Of a DNA stretch of 64,000 nt, positions 32,852-41,542 are shown piece by piece. Origin of the DNA: UBA7662 sp036787895 (lineage in GTDB: Bacteria > Bacteroidota > Bacteroidia > UBA7662); the NCBI GenBank assembly GCA_036787895.1, contig DAIQOK010000017.1:12800-76799 (forward strand), read 5' to 3'. The notes below the pieces were generated by a model. That model had not been told where the DNA came from and searched no databases. It was given only the letters and a program-made list of their open reading frames with translations. The number at the start of each line of letters is the position of its first letter. Within the stretch, counting starts at the first letter, position 1. The position numbers and the translations under genes are program-made.

Positions 32852-34117
32852 ATGAATGAGTATTTTTTGCATTATGTGTGGCGGCACAGGCTCTTTGAAA
32901 CAGCCAGGATGTGCTGCGAAAACGGGGAAGAATTGGCCATACTTCATCCCGGTTTCTACAATCGCGATGCCGGCCCCGATTTTCAGGAAGCTTTATTACG
33001 TATTGGCGATACCCGATGGATGGGCAGTGTGGAATTGCACCTGAAAAGCAGCGACTGGTTGGCCCATAACCACAGCAGCGATCCGGCATACAGTAATGTG
33101 ATTCTGCATGTAGTTTGGGAGCACGATACCGACATTGCTCGTGACGACCAAACGGTTTTGCCGGTGTTTAGCTTGCAGAGCCGGGTGTCGAGTGTGCTGG
33201 TGAAACGCTATAGCCTGTTGAGCTTCAGCCATGAACCTATTCCCTGTGCCCGCCATTGGAAAGGTCATTTTCCAACTGCAGCCTGGCAAATGCTGGAGCG
33301 AACGGCAGTGGAAAGACTCGAAAAACGCACGGAAATCATACTGAAGCTGGTTGAAGACCGACAAGGAGACTGGGAAGCAGCCTGTTGGCTGTGGCTAGCA
33401 CGGGCCTTTGGGCAACGGGTGAACGCTGATGCTTTTGAACGACTAGCGACCAGTCTGCCATGGAAACTGGTCCAACGATTGGCTACTCAACCTTTCCAGC
33501 TCGAGGCGGCTCTTTTTGGTCAGGCAGGCTTTTTACATGTACCGAATAACCCATATCAGAAAAAGCTCCAGAAGGAGTACCGTTATCTCAGCATTAAATA
33601 TGATATGCAACCTGCTCTTGGCTTACAATGGAAACGCCTCAGGATGTATCCTGCCGCTTTCCCGCAAGTTCGTTTGACACAACTGTACCGATTGCTCAAA
33701 CAACACCCCCGACTCCTGGCCGATTTGTTAGAAGCTGAGGATGTGAAAGCACTGCGCCAATTATTCTCAGCACTCAATACTGAGGAGCATTCCCTGTGGC
33801 CAAATGGTGTAAGTCGCGCGCGTGGACCGGCCAAAGCTACACTGGATCGATGGCTAATAAATGCGGCCATACCTTTGGTATTTGCTTACGGACATTTTCA
33901 CCAATTGCCTGAACTGACTGAAAAAGCTATGCGTTGGCTGGAAAGTCTCACTGCCGAGAATAACCAGGTGACCCGGCAATATGATAATTTGGGACTAAAA
34001 CCGTTAAATGCCTTGCACAGTCAGGGAATTTTGGAGTTAAACGCAGTATATTGCAACGCCAAACGCTGTCTGGACTGTCTTATTGGCAACCATTGGTTAT
34101 TGAAAGTACCCCCATGA
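32852..34117 (+). CDS. DUF2851-family protein, function unknown
   Basis: A 421-residue protein of a family found widely in Bacteroidetes. The conserved N-terminal block is HPGFYNRDAGPDF at 32-44, then GSVELHLKSSDW at 58-69 and HNH at 72-74, with VILHVVWEHD just after. The spacing of GPD and E-L-H-L-K recalls the PD-(D/E)xK nuclease fold, but the exact DxK or ExK form is absent, so a nuclease role is only a hypothesis. The rest is alpha-helical. It has no signal peptide. It overlaps the small PspC gene by four bases (ATGA), so the two are cotranslated. Confidence 0.85.
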   Translation: MNEYFLHYVWRHRLFETARMCCENGEELAILHPGFYNRDAGPDFQEALLRIGDTRWMGSVELHLKSSDWLAHNHSSDPAYSNVILHVVWEHDTDIARDDQTVLPVFSLQSRVSSVLVKRYSLLSFSHEPIPCARHWKGHFPTAAWQMLERTAVERLEKRTEIILKLVEDRQGDWEAACWLWLARAFGQRVNADAFERLATSLPWKLVQRLATQPFQLEAALFGQAGFLHVPNNPYQKKLQKEYRYLSIKYDMQPALGLQWKRLRMYPAAFPQVRLTQLYRLLKQHPRLLADLLEAEDVKALRQLFSALNTEEHSLWPNGVSRARGPAKATLDRWLINAAIPLVFAYGHFHQLPELTEKAMRWLESLTAENNQVTRQYDNLGLKPLNALHSQGILELNAVYCNAKRCLDCLIGNHWLLKVPP

Positions 34118-34347
34118 AAAAAATCGAAGTACTCACCAACGACCTCAAAGACTATTCTCAAGCACAATTATTTGGTGTTTGCAGCTACCTCGCTGATCGT
34201 TTTAATCTGTCGCTTGGGCGTGTCCGCAACGTCTTTATTTATCTCTCTTTTTTGTCTTTCGGCTCGCCATTGGTAATTTATCTCATCGTAGCTTTTTGGC
34301 TTGATTTTAAATCTTACATAAAACGAAAAAGCATCATTTGGGACTGA
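34114..34347 (+). CDS. Small single-domain PspC-type membrane protein
   Basis: A 77-residue protein consisting of one PspC-like domain: LFGVCSYLADRFNLSLGRVRNVFIYL, then a hydrophobic helix (SFGSPLVIYLIVAFWL), ending in a basic stretch (KRKS). The start is fixed by the ATGA overlap with the DUF2851 stop. It is a second PspC protein in this window, unlinked to the PadR-associated one at 3729. A phage-shock function cannot be assumed. Confidence 0.85.
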   Translation: MKKIEVLTNDLKDYSQAQLFGVCSYLADRFNLSLGRVRNVFIYLSFLSFGSPLVIYLIVAFWLDFKSYIKRKSIIWD

Positions 34348-34364
34348 TGTGATAACAAGTTTTT

Positions 34365-35270
34365 ATGAAAATATTAATTACCGGCAGCCATGGATTATTG
34401 GGCCAGAAGTTGGTACATGCACTTCATACCGACCCTCAGGTAAGGTTGATTGCAACGGCCCGAGGTGAAAATCGTTTGAAATCGGTTAGTGGTTTTACCT
34501 ATGCAACGCTCGATATCCTGGACGAACAGGAAGTTCATCAGGTGATTAGTAGATACCGGCCTGATGTGGTCATTCACACAGCCGCCATGACCCAGGTAGA
34601 TGATTGTGAAGACCAACAAGAACTTTGCTGGGCGATGAATGTGACCGCTGTTGGCCATATCATTAAGGCTTGTACATTAGTAGGTGCACATTTGGTACAT
34701 CTTTCCACCGATTTCATTTTTGATGGTATTTCCGGACCCTATTTGGAAACTGCTTCGCCTAATCCACTCAGCTTTTATGGTAAAAGCAAATTGGCCGCTG
34801 AAAAGCTGATACAGGAAAGCACTATAGGCTGGAGTATTCTCCGAACTGTGCTGGTATTTGGCGTGGTTGAAGATATGAGCCGCAGCAATATTGTTTTGTG
34901 GGCGAAAGCAGCCTTAGAAAAAAAACAGCAACTCAATATTGTCAACGATCAGTTCCGAACACCGACCTTGGCCGAAGACCTTGCACAAGGTTGTATACTG
35001 GCGGCCAAACAAAAAGCCCAAGGCATATACAATATCAGTGGGGCTGATTATATGTCGGTAGAGGAGTTGGTGCGCCGCGTTGCCCGTTATTTCGGGCTCG
35101 ACGAAAGTTATATTCATCCCGTGAGTTCGGCTGCGCTCAGCCAAAAAGCAGCGCGACCATTGGTTTCAGGCTTTATTATCGACAAAGCCAAAAACGATTT
35201 GGGCTATACACCTCACAGCTTTGAAGCGGGTATTGACCTGGTCATGCAACAATTTAATCCATCGAAATAA
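34365..35270 (+). CDS. SDR-family NAD(P)-dependent reductase, RmlD-like
   Basis: A 301-residue extended short-chain dehydrogenase. The nucleotide motif is ITGSHGLLGQK at 5-15 (GxxGxxG); STDFIFDGISGPYLE holds the active-site Thr/Asp region of RmlD-type proteins; the catalytic YGKSK (YxxxK) follows. The match is to the dTDP-4-dehydrorhamnose reductase/sugar-epimerase group, but no other rml genes are near, so another nucleotide-sugar or cofactor substrate is possible. It lies 17 bases after the PspC gene and may be part of that operon. Confidence 0.85.
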   Translation: MKILITGSHGLLGQKLVHALHTDPQVRLIATARGENRLKSVSGFTYATLDILDEQEVHQVISRYRPDVVIHTAAMTQVDDCEDQQELCWAMNVTAVGHIIKACTLVGAHLVHLSTDFIFDGISGPYLETASPNPLSFYGKSKLAAEKLIQESTIGWSILRTVLVFGVVEDMSRSNIVLWAKAALEKKQQLNIVNDQFRTPTLAEDLAQGCILAAKQKAQGIYNISGADYMSVEELVRRVARYFGLDESYIHPVSSAALSQKAARPLVSGFIIDKAKNDLGYTPHSFEAGIDLVMQQFNPSK

Positions 35271-35338
35271 GCGGAGTATTTGACTTTCCGGCTTAGGTGC
35301 TGTACTTTCAGCGCTTCGTTTATTTGCAAACTACATCT

Positions 35339-37168
35339 ATGTCAACTAATTCAGATTCGTGGGGAACGCGCGTTGGTTTGATTCTGGCTATGGCGGGTAA
35401 TGCTGTCGGCCTTGGGAACTTCCTGCGTTTTCCGGTTCAAGCTGTACAAAATGGGGGAGGAGCCTTTATTATTCCTTATCTCGTTTGTTTTTTATTGATG
35501 GGCATTCCGCTACTCTGGATAGAATGGTCGGTGGGTCGTTTTGGTGGCCGCTTTGGGAACCATTCCACGCCATTTATACTCGATAACATGACCAAACGCA
35601 AGTTTTGGAAGTACTTTGGGGTATTTGGCATCTTTACCAATATCGCTGTAGCCGCCTACTATTGCTATATAGAGTCGTGGACACTGTCGTATATGTACCA
35701 TTCACTCATGCAGACATTCAGTGGCATGAGTCAGACCGGCATCGCCAGCTTTTTCGATTCGTATACCGATATCGGTCATTCTACCACAGGTATACCTTAC
35801 GAAGCTGTGATATTTTATATCATCTGTCTGGTACTGAATACCTGGATTTTATCTAAAGGTTTGAGTGGAGGAGTAGAGAAAGTTGCCAAAATAGGTATGC
35901 CCTTGTTAATCGCCTTTGGATTTTTGCTGGCATTAAAAGGCTGGACGTTAGGTGACAGTGGTGCAACTGCCGGCTGCACGGATTGTAACAGTTTTTTGGG
36001 GCTCGATTTCCTTTGGAAACCGGAGTTTAAGTCGTTGCTCGACCCGAAGGTTTGGCTGGCAGCTGCCGGTCAGATTTTCTTTACACTATCAGTGGGCATG
36101 GGTACCATACAATGTTATGCAGCTTACGTCAAAAAGAAAGATGATATTGCGTTGAATGCCATGTCGGCGGGCTGGATGAATGGATTTGTGGAGATTGTAT
36201 TGGGTGCTTCTATTGTTATTCCAATCGCGGTAGGTTACCTCGGTCTCGACTGGGTAAAAGAAAATGCCGGCTTTTCGATGGCGTTTCAAACCATGCCTTA
36301 TCTCTTCCAGAAATGGGGTTTGTTCCTGGGTACAGCTGCCGGCTTTATGTGGTTTGGCTTGTTGTTCTTCGCGGGTATTACTTCTTCGCTGGCCATGGGT
36401 ACCCCCTGGATGGGCTTCATGCGCGATGAGTTCGGCTGGGATCTCAAAAAGGGCGCCTGGTCGTTCGGCTTTATTGTGCTCTTAATGGGTTTGCCCACAG
36501 TGCTTTTTTATCAGGAAGGCGTTTTTGGAGAATATGACTATTGGGCTGGAACCGTTTCACTGGTGGTTTTCGCCTTGGCAGAGACCATTCTTTTTTCGTG
36601 GATATTCGGTATCAACAAAGGCTGGCAAGAGATAAATCTCGGCGCGGATATGCGCGTTCCCGGCATTTATAAGCCTGTTATAAAGTATATTACGCCATTA
36701 TTGCTGCTCATTGTCTTTTTGGCAGCCATGTTTACCCCCAAAGACAACGACTGGAAGCGCGCGTTCTCCGAAGGTTGGGAATTGGATGCCAGCTCCATCA
36801 TTGGTAATATCACCCATATGGGCATTGATGTTAATCGCGATTATTTTGCCGACTACTATGAATCAGGCGTAAGTGGACAGGTAAAACGCATTTATTCCGA
36901 ACGCAGTAAGGTCAAGGTTGAGATCAGTCAGGCCGGTTCCGAAACCAAAACGACCACTTACGAATTTCATCCTACCGACCATCAGTTACTTGTCAGGCAA
37001 GGCGATCAAGTGACCCGACTTGACCGGCTGGCAACGGGTTCTTTCATTAACAACATTTTTTACACCGATATGGCCAGGCTTTGGCTGATGTGTCTGTTTG
37101 GCTTTTTAGCTTTTATGGTACACCGGGCCACTAAACAGCGCAAATTAAGCGGAAGGGAAACATCATGA
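35339..37168 (+). CDS. LeuT-type sodium-dependent amino acid transporter (NSS family) with extra periplasmic domain
   Basis: A 609-residue Na+-coupled transporter. TM1 has the unwound Na+/substrate motif LAMAGNAVGLGNFLRFP, and GQIFFTLSVGMG (TM6) and FAGITSSLAMG (TM8) are also close to LeuT, as are YIESWTL and WIFG. Twelve helices are predicted. Between TM11 (about 447-464) and TM12 (about 578-596) lies an insert of roughly 110 residues (SSIIGNITHMGIDVNRDYFADYYES and a beta-rich TTTYEFHPTDHQLL part), which would face the periplasm. The start is the ATG at 35339. The stop overlaps a 47-codon gene by four bases. Confidence 0.92.
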   Translation: MSTNSDSWGTRVGLILAMAGNAVGLGNFLRFPVQAVQNGGGAFIIPYLVCFLLMGIPLLWIEWSVGRFGGRFGNHSTPFILDNMTKRKFWKYFGVFGIFTNIAVAAYYCYIESWTLSYMYHSLMQTFSGMSQTGIASFFDSYTDIGHSTTGIPYEAVIFYIICLVLNTWILSKGLSGGVEKVAKIGMPLLIAFGFLLALKGWTLGDSGATAGCTDCNSFLGLDFLWKPEFKSLLDPKVWLAAAGQIFFTLSVGMGTIQCYAAYVKKKDDIALNAMSAGWMNGFVEIVLGASIVIPIAVGYLGLDWVKENAGFSMAFQTMPYLFQKWGLFLGTAAGFMWFGLLFFAGITSSLAMGTPWMGFMRDEFGWDLKKGAWSFGFIVLLMGLPTVLFYQEGVFGEYDYWAGTVSLVVFALAETILFSWIFGINKGWQEINLGADMRVPGIYKPVIKYITPLLLLIVFLAAMFTPKDNDWKRAFSEGWELDASSIIGNITHMGIDVNRDYFADYYESGVSGQVKRIYSERSKVKVEISQAGSETKTTTYEFHPTDHQLLVRQGDQVTRLDRLATGSFINNIFYTDMARLWLMCLFGFLAFMVHRATKQRKLSGRETS

Positions 37169-37308
37169 GCAACAGTGCATTTATCACCATGATTCTTGTC
37201 CAGGTGACAGTAACCATCATTACAGGCTACTTTTTTTATAAGGTACTAACTATACCTCCTCGCCCCGAACCGGATTCTTATTCCGAAAACGACGAGGATC
37301 CGCGCTAA
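37165..37308 (+). CDS. 47-residue single-helix protein, putative NSS transporter small subunit (MetS-like)
   Basis: MSNSAFITMILVQVTVTIIT, then GYFFYKVLTI and an acidic, Pro-rich tail ending DSYSENDEDPR. One membrane helix spans residues about 5-30. The ATG overlaps the transporter stop in ATGA, so it is translated directly after it. In Actinobacteria, MetP transporters of the same family need a tiny one-helix partner, MetS; size, topology and position here match that pattern, although sequence identity cannot be judged. It is too short for routine gene calling. Confidence 0.75.
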   Translation: MSNSAFITMILVQVTVTIITGYFFYKVLTIPPRPEPDSYSENDEDPR

Positions 37309-37326
37309 GCTTTAAAAGGATGGGAG

Positions 37327-38202
37327 ATGGGCTATTGGCAGACTTTCTGGGTGCTGGGTAAAACCGAACGACAGGGTATACTTTTCCTGCTCGTTTGCAT
37401 ATTACTGAGCCTGGGACTGCCTTCCTGGCTCAGTCCCGACCGTAAGCTCACCGACCAGCCCGACCTTGCTTTGTTGGCCGTGCTGGATAGTTTGAAAGCT
37501 GCTGAAACAAATACTCCTGCCTTCTCAGTAAAGCAATTTGAAACAAAAGCCCTTGTTCATTTGCAGCCGTTTGACCCGAACACCATCGATAAAAGTGGCT
37601 TGCTTTCCCTTGGCTTAAGCGAAAAAACGGCAGAAAGTTGGTTAAGGTTTCGTGAAAAGGGTGGTAAATTCAACAAGCCGGAAGATATACGCAAGTTATA
37701 CGCTTTGAGCCAGCTAGATAGGGATCGTTTATTGCCGTATGTTCAAATCAATGAAGCAGTAGAGGTGAAAAAGCCGCAGTCGCCGGAACGCATTGAAAAA
37801 CAAATTGTGCGTATTGATTTGAATTCGGCTGATTCGTTACGTTTGCTTACTGTTCCGGGCATAGGGCCGGGTTTTGCCAGCCGGATTTTGCAAGCCCGGG
37901 CACGCTGGGGAGGCTGGTTCGAAATAACTCAATTATTGCAGATTTATGGGGTTGATAGCACACGACTCGCCGGCTGGGAACCCTACATTTCACTTCAACC
38001 TGATGCCGTAGTGAAACTTCAGTTGAATGAGGCTGATTTGAATTTGCTGGGGCGTCATCCATTGCTGGGATATGCCAAAGCCAAACGTATAGTAGCCTAC
38101 AGAGAACAACACGGTCCCTTCCGGAGCTTGAAAGATTTATCCGCAGTTTACGGTATGGATAGTTCCACCCTGATTCAAATTGCTCCTTATCTGCAATGGT
38201 AA
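37327..38202 (+). CDS. Helix-hairpin-helix (ComEA-like) DNA-binding protein
   Basis: A 291-residue membrane-anchored protein. A hydrophobic segment at residues 17-33 (GILFLLVCILLSLGLPSW) is followed by an extracytoplasmic part with three HhH units: PFDPNTIDKSGLLSLGLSEK (about 78), RIDLNSADSLRLLTVPGIG (about 162), and LQLNEADLNLLGRHPLLG (about 238). The second carries the VPGIGPG hairpin that contacts DNA backbone in ComEA. This arrangement suggests DNA uptake or binding in the periplasm, but Bacteroidetes HhH-multidomain proteins are poorly characterised. It follows the transporter pair by 18 bases. Confidence 0.82.
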   Translation: MGYWQTFWVLGKTERQGILFLLVCILLSLGLPSWLSPDRKLTDQPDLALLAVLDSLKAAETNTPAFSVKQFETKALVHLQPFDPNTIDKSGLLSLGLSEKTAESWLRFREKGGKFNKPEDIRKLYALSQLDRDRLLPYVQINEAVEVKKPQSPERIEKQIVRIDLNSADSLRLLTVPGIGPGFASRILQARARWGGWFEITQLLQIYGVDSTRLAGWEPYISLQPDAVVKLQLNEADLNLLGRHPLLGYAKAKRIVAYREQHGPFRSLKDLSAVYGMDSSTLIQIAPYLQW

Positions 38203-38227
38203 TAGCCGCAACTCATGGCTTTATCCC

Positions 38228-38235
38228 TAATTTTG
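38228..38235 (+). promoter_or_regulatory. Bacteroidetes -7 box for the acyl-CoA dehydrogenase
   Basis: TAATTTTG is a full consensus match 57 bases upstream of the ATG at 38292. No convincing -33 box. Confidence 0.45.
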
Positions 38236-38291
38236 CCCACTTAAAAACAAAAGCAGGCTCAGTGGCCTTCTTAACATAAAAACTCATCTGT

Positions 38292-39431
38292 ATGAATTTT
38301 GCGCAAACCGAAAACCAACAAATGATCGCTGAAATGATTCGCAATTTTGGTGAAAAACACATCAAACCCCACATGATGGCGTGGGATGAATCGCAGGAGT
38401 TTCCGGTGCACTTGTTCAAAGAGTTAGGTAAATTAGGTTTGATGGGTGTTTTGGTGCCAGAAGAATATGGCGGCTCCGGTTTTGGTTATTTTGAATATGT
38501 TACGGCCATTACAGAACTTTCAAAAATAGATGGCTCCATCGGCTTGTCGATGGCTGCACATAACTCTTTATGTACGGGTCATATTTTGTCGTTCGGCAAT
38601 GAAGCGCAGAAAAAACGCTGGCTGCCCAAGTTGGCGAGTGCAGAATGGATTGGCGCCTGGGGATTGACCGAGCCGAACACCGGGTCAGATGCCATGCGAA
38701 TGATGACCACTGCTGTACAAGACGGCGACTACTGGGTAATTAACGGCGCCAAATGCTGGATTACCCATGGTAAATCAAGTCAGGTGGCTGTTGTGATGGT
38801 GCGTACCGGCGAATTACTCGACTCACATGGCATGACTGCTTTCGTCATTGAAAAAGGAACACCGGGCTTTACCCATGGTCGCAAAGAAAACAAATTGGGC
38901 ATGCGGGCATCGGAAACCACTGAGCTATTGTTCGACAACTGCCGGGTACACAAAGACAATGTCCTCGGTGAAGTAGGAGATGGTTTTATCCAGGCGATGA
39001 AAATACTTGATGGCGGTCGAATCAGCATTGCATCCCTGTCGTTGGGCATTGCCAAAGGCGCTTACGAAGCTGCACTTAAATATTCGAAAGAGCGGGAGCA
39101 GTTTGGTAAGCCCATCAGCGACTTCCAGGGCATTTCATTTAAGTTGGCTGACATTGCTACTGAAATCGCTGCTGCAGAATTGCTCACTTTCCGGGCAGCC
39201 GATTTAAAGAACCAAGGCAAGCCGGTTACTACCGAGTCGGCCATGGCCAAATATTATGCCTCAGAAGTGGCCGTACGAGCTTCCGTAGAAGGTGTACAAA
39301 TCTTTGGCGGCTATGGTTATACCAAAGATTTCCCGGCCGAAAAATATTATCGTGATTCTAAACTCTGCACCATAGGGGAGGGTACTTCCGAAATTCAAAA
39401 ATTGGTTATTGCCAGGAACATCCTGAAGTAA
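38292..39431 (+). CDS. Acyl-CoA dehydrogenase (short-chain, butyryl-CoA type)
   Basis: A 379-residue FAD enzyme of beta-oxidation. GAWGLTEPNTGSDA binds the FAD and substrate; GGYGYTKDFPAEKYYRDSKL and GEGTSEIQKLVIAR are the C-terminal signature, with the catalytic Glu in the latter (short/medium-chain position). Length and motifs fit the SCAD/butyryl-CoA dehydrogenase group; chain-length preference cannot be fixed by eye. It needs an electron-transfer flavoprotein, not in this window. A monocistronic unit between promoters at 38228 and 39432. Confidence 0.95.
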   Translation: MNFAQTENQQMIAEMIRNFGEKHIKPHMMAWDESQEFPVHLFKELGKLGLMGVLVPEEYGGSGFGYFEYVTAITELSKIDGSIGLSMAAHNSLCTGHILSFGNEAQKKRWLPKLASAEWIGAWGLTEPNTGSDAMRMMTTAVQDGDYWVINGAKCWITHGKSSQVAVVMVRTGELLDSHGMTAFVIEKGTPGFTHGRKENKLGMRASETTELLFDNCRVHKDNVLGEVGDGFIQAMKILDGGRISIASLSLGIAKGAYEAALKYSKEREQFGKPISDFQGISFKLADIATEIAAAELLTFRAADLKNQGKPVTTESAMAKYYASEVAVRASVEGVQIFGGYGYTKDFPAEKYYRDSKLCTIGEGTSEIQKLVIARNILK

Positions 39432-39461
39432 TTGTATTATTCATTTTTATCACTACCTTTG
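39432..39461 (+). promoter_or_regulatory. Bacteroidetes promoter of rpsU
   Basis: TTG at 39432-39434, a 19-base spacer, and TACCTTTG at 39454-39461. The ATG follows 19 bases after the box. Confidence 0.75.
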
Positions 39462-39480
39462 CCCCTCTCAAAAAAGCAAC

Positions 39481-39675
39481 ATGATCAAAATTGAGGTTAA
39501 AGAGAACGAGTCGATTGACAAAGCGTTGAAGCGCTTCAAAAAGAAATTTGAAAAGACAGGTGTTTTAAAGGAACTCCGTGGTCGTCAGGCTTTTGAAAAG
39601 CCGTCTATCGTCCGTCGCCAACTGGTACTTCGCGCTGCTTATCGTCAGATGATGCAGCAGAGCGAGGCAATCTAA
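39481..39675 (+). CDS. rpsU: 30S ribosomal protein S21
   Basis: A 64-residue basic protein on the 30S platform, involved in initiation. VKENESIDKALKRFKKKFEK and the Arg-rich C-terminus (RGRQAFEKPSIVRRQ) are diagnostic. It starts a unit that probably continues into the xer gene 27 bases later and hpf. Confidence 0.97.
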   Translation: MIKIEVKENESIDKALKRFKKKFEKTGVLKELRGRQAFEKPSIVRRQLVLRAAYRQMMQQSEAI

Positions 39676-39702
39676 GCTGCCAATTCGTATCTTGCTGCTG
39701 AG

Positions 39703-40593
39703 ATGGCAGTAAGTGAATTTGAAAGTTTTTTGAACTACCTGCGCTTCGAAAAGCGCGCGTCGGGTCATACAGTTTCCGCTTATGCGGGCGACTTGAACGA
39801 TTTTTATGGTTACCTTGAAGTAACCTATGAAATAACTACCATCCAGGAAGTAGTGCACGCGCACATTCGCTCCTGGATGGTTTTTTTATTGTCTTCGGGT
39901 TTGGTTGCGCGTTCTATCAACCGCAAGGTGTCGACCTTGAAAGCTTATTATAAGTTTATGCTGCGGCAGGGTGTGGTGAAACACGACCCTACCGTGCGTA
40001 TAGTGCGGCCCAAAGTGCCTAAACGTTTGCCCATGGTGGTGGATGGGCCAAGCATGTACCGGCTGCTCGATGATATTGTTTATCCGGAAGGTTACCTCGG
40101 CTTGCGTGACAAAACCATGCTGGAGCTTTTTTATGGTTGTGGCATCCGACTGTCAGAACTGTTGGGGTTGAGGCTGGGTGATGTTGATTTGCATCAACAG
40201 CAAATTAAAGTGCTCGGAAAACGAAATAAAGAGCGGATTATCCCTTTCCATACTTTGCTGCGCGACCAATTAAGGCTATATTTACAGGGCAGGGCAGCAG
40301 CATTTGGTGAAGTTCCTGAATGGCTATTTTTGACGGAAAAAGGCGAAAAAATGTATCCGGCGCTCATCTATAGAACCGTGCATCACTACCTGAGTATGGT
40401 AAGCACCTTGTCGCAACGGAGTCCTCACGTTTTACGCCATACTTTTGCCACACATATGCTTGATCAAGGCGCTGATTTGAATGCTGTGAAAGAACTGCTG
40501 GGTCATACCAGTCTCGCTGCAACCCAGGTTTATACGCACAACAGCGTAGAAAAGTTGAAAGAAGTTTATCGTAAGTCTCACCCCAAAGCCTAA
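39703..40593 (+). CDS. Tyrosine recombinase XerC/XerD family
   Basis: A 296-residue site-specific recombinase for chromosome dimer resolution. The catalytic residues are all present: R149 (GCGIRLSEL), K173 (GKRNKER), H242 and R245 (HVLRHTFATHM), H268 (LLGHTSLAATQ) and Y277 (QVYTH). The N-terminal SAM-like domain covers about residues 1-95. I cannot separate XerC from XerD without comparison. The setting between rpsU and hpf, with no attachment sites or phage genes, indicates the housekeeping enzyme, not a mobile-element integrase. Confidence 0.93.
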   Translation: MAVSEFESFLNYLRFEKRASGHTVSAYAGDLNDFYGYLEVTYEITTIQEVVHAHIRSWMVFLLSSGLVARSINRKVSTLKAYYKFMLRQGVVKHDPTVRIVRPKVPKRLPMVVDGPSMYRLLDDIVYPEGYLGLRDKTMLELFYGCGIRLSELLGLRLGDVDLHQQQIKVLGKRNKERIIPFHTLLRDQLRLYLQGRAAAFGEVPEWLFLTEKGEKMYPALIYRTVHHYLSMVSTLSQRSPHVLRHTFATHMLDQGADLNAVKELLGHTSLAATQVYTHNSVEKLKEVYRKSHPKA

Positions 40594-40607
40594 AAAAGGA
40601 GAAAATC

Positions 40608-40892
40608 ATGGACATTAACATCCAATCCATTCACTTCGATGCCGATGTGAAGCTCACCGATTTCATCAAAAAGAAAGTCGCCAAACTCGAAACCTACAAC
40701 AACAAGGTCGTGAGTTCCGATATATTCCTCCGGGTCGAAAATGCCGAAGACAGTGCCAACAAAATCACAGAGATTAAAATGAATCTCCCTGGCAAAACGC
40801 TTTTTGCCAAAGAACAATGTAAAACCTTCGAAGAAGCAACCGACCTGGCCGTAGAATCGTTGCGCAGGCAGATTGGAAAGCTGAAAGATTAA
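40608..40892 (+). CDS. hpf: Ribosome hibernation-promoting factor (HPF/RaiA family, short form)
   Basis: A 94-residue protein that binds the 30S decoding area in stationary phase and inactivates ribosomes. It has the beta-alpha-beta-beta-beta-alpha pattern (INIQSIHFDADVKLTDFI; VVSSDIFLRVE; FEEATDLAVESLRRQIGKLKD). It has no C-terminal dimerisation domain, so it is the short form. A rare Shine-Dalgarno-like AAGGAG lies at 40596-40601, six bases before the ATG. It closes the rpsU-xer-hpf unit. Confidence 0.93.
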   Translation: MDINIQSIHFDADVKLTDFIKKKVAKLETYNNKVVSSDIFLRVENAEDSANKITEIKMNLPGKTLFAKEQCKTFEEATDLAVESLRRQIGKLKD

Positions 40893-40927
40893 GACCAGCT
40901 TTTCCTGGATTTTTTTTCAAAGGGCTA

Positions 40928-40956
40928 TTGACTAGTCCGATTTATTAGTACATTTG
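40928..40956 (+). promoter_or_regulatory. Bacteroidetes promoter of the tRNA-tuf operon
   Basis: TTG at 40928-40930, an 18-base spacer, and TACATTTG at 40949-40956. It lies 64 bases before the first tRNA and drives a long stable-RNA and translation operon. Confidence 0.75.
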
Positions 40957-41020
40957 CATTCCTTTTTGGCGGGTACCCCAGGTAGAAGCCGGAAAGGAAT
41001 GTTCTTTTTAGTGGGCAATT

Positions 41021-41093
41021 GCCTCCTTAGCTCAGCTGGTAGAGCAACTGATTTGTAATCAGTAGGTCGCTGGTTCGAATCCGGCAGGAGGCT
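41021..41093 (+). tRNA. tRNA-Thr (anticodon TGT)
   Basis: A 73-base cloverleaf. Acceptor GCCTCCT/AGGAGGC; anticodon stem ACTGA/TCAGT with loop TTTGTAA; T arm GGTTCGAATCC. First of four tRNAs before tuf. Confidence 0.96.
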
Positions 41094-41100
41094 CAATGAT

Positions 41101-41184
41101 GGGGAGATACCAGAGTGGCCAAATGGGACCGACTGTAACTCGGTTGAGAAATCTTCGAAGGTTCGAATCCTTCTCTCCCCACCA
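41101..41184 (+). tRNA. tRNA-Tyr (anticodon GTA)
   Basis: A class II tRNA of 84 bases with CCA encoded. Acceptor GGGGAGA/TCTCCCC; anticodon stem ACCGA/TCGGT with loop CTGTAAC; a long variable arm before GGTTCGAATCC. Seven bases after tRNA-Thr. Confidence 0.96.
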
Positions 41185-41219
41185 TTTTGCTGGAAGCAAA
41201 GGTGACGTGAGTCGCAAAA

Positions 41220-41292
41220 GCGGGAGTAGCTCAGTTGGTAGAGCGATAGCCTTCCAAGCTATAGGTCGCGAGTTCGAGCCTCGTCTCCCGCT
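41220..41292 (+). tRNA. tRNA-Gly (anticodon TCC)
   Basis: A 73-base cloverleaf. Acceptor GCGGGAG/CTCCCGC; anticodon stem ATAGC/GCTAT with loop CTTCCAA; T arm AGTTCGAGCC. Confidence 0.96.
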
Positions 41293-41373
41293 CAACACCT
41301 TCGGGCTTACCCGAAAAAGAAAAACCGGATCACACCGGGACCAGACTCCAGACGGGAGGAAGTCAAAAAGATT

Positions 41374-41445
<72 letters not shown>

Positions 41446-41542
41446 CAAGCAGTTAACGGAAAAGAAGCTGACCAATCTACCAGTACGCTTCCGGCAACGG
41501 TGAAAATGAAACATACACAGGACAAACTAAATAAGACTACAA

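Noticed and set aside
39703..40593. Tyrosine recombinase as a phage or island integrase
   Set aside because: It lies between rpsU and hpf with no att repeats, phage genes or composition change; it is the housekeeping Xer type.
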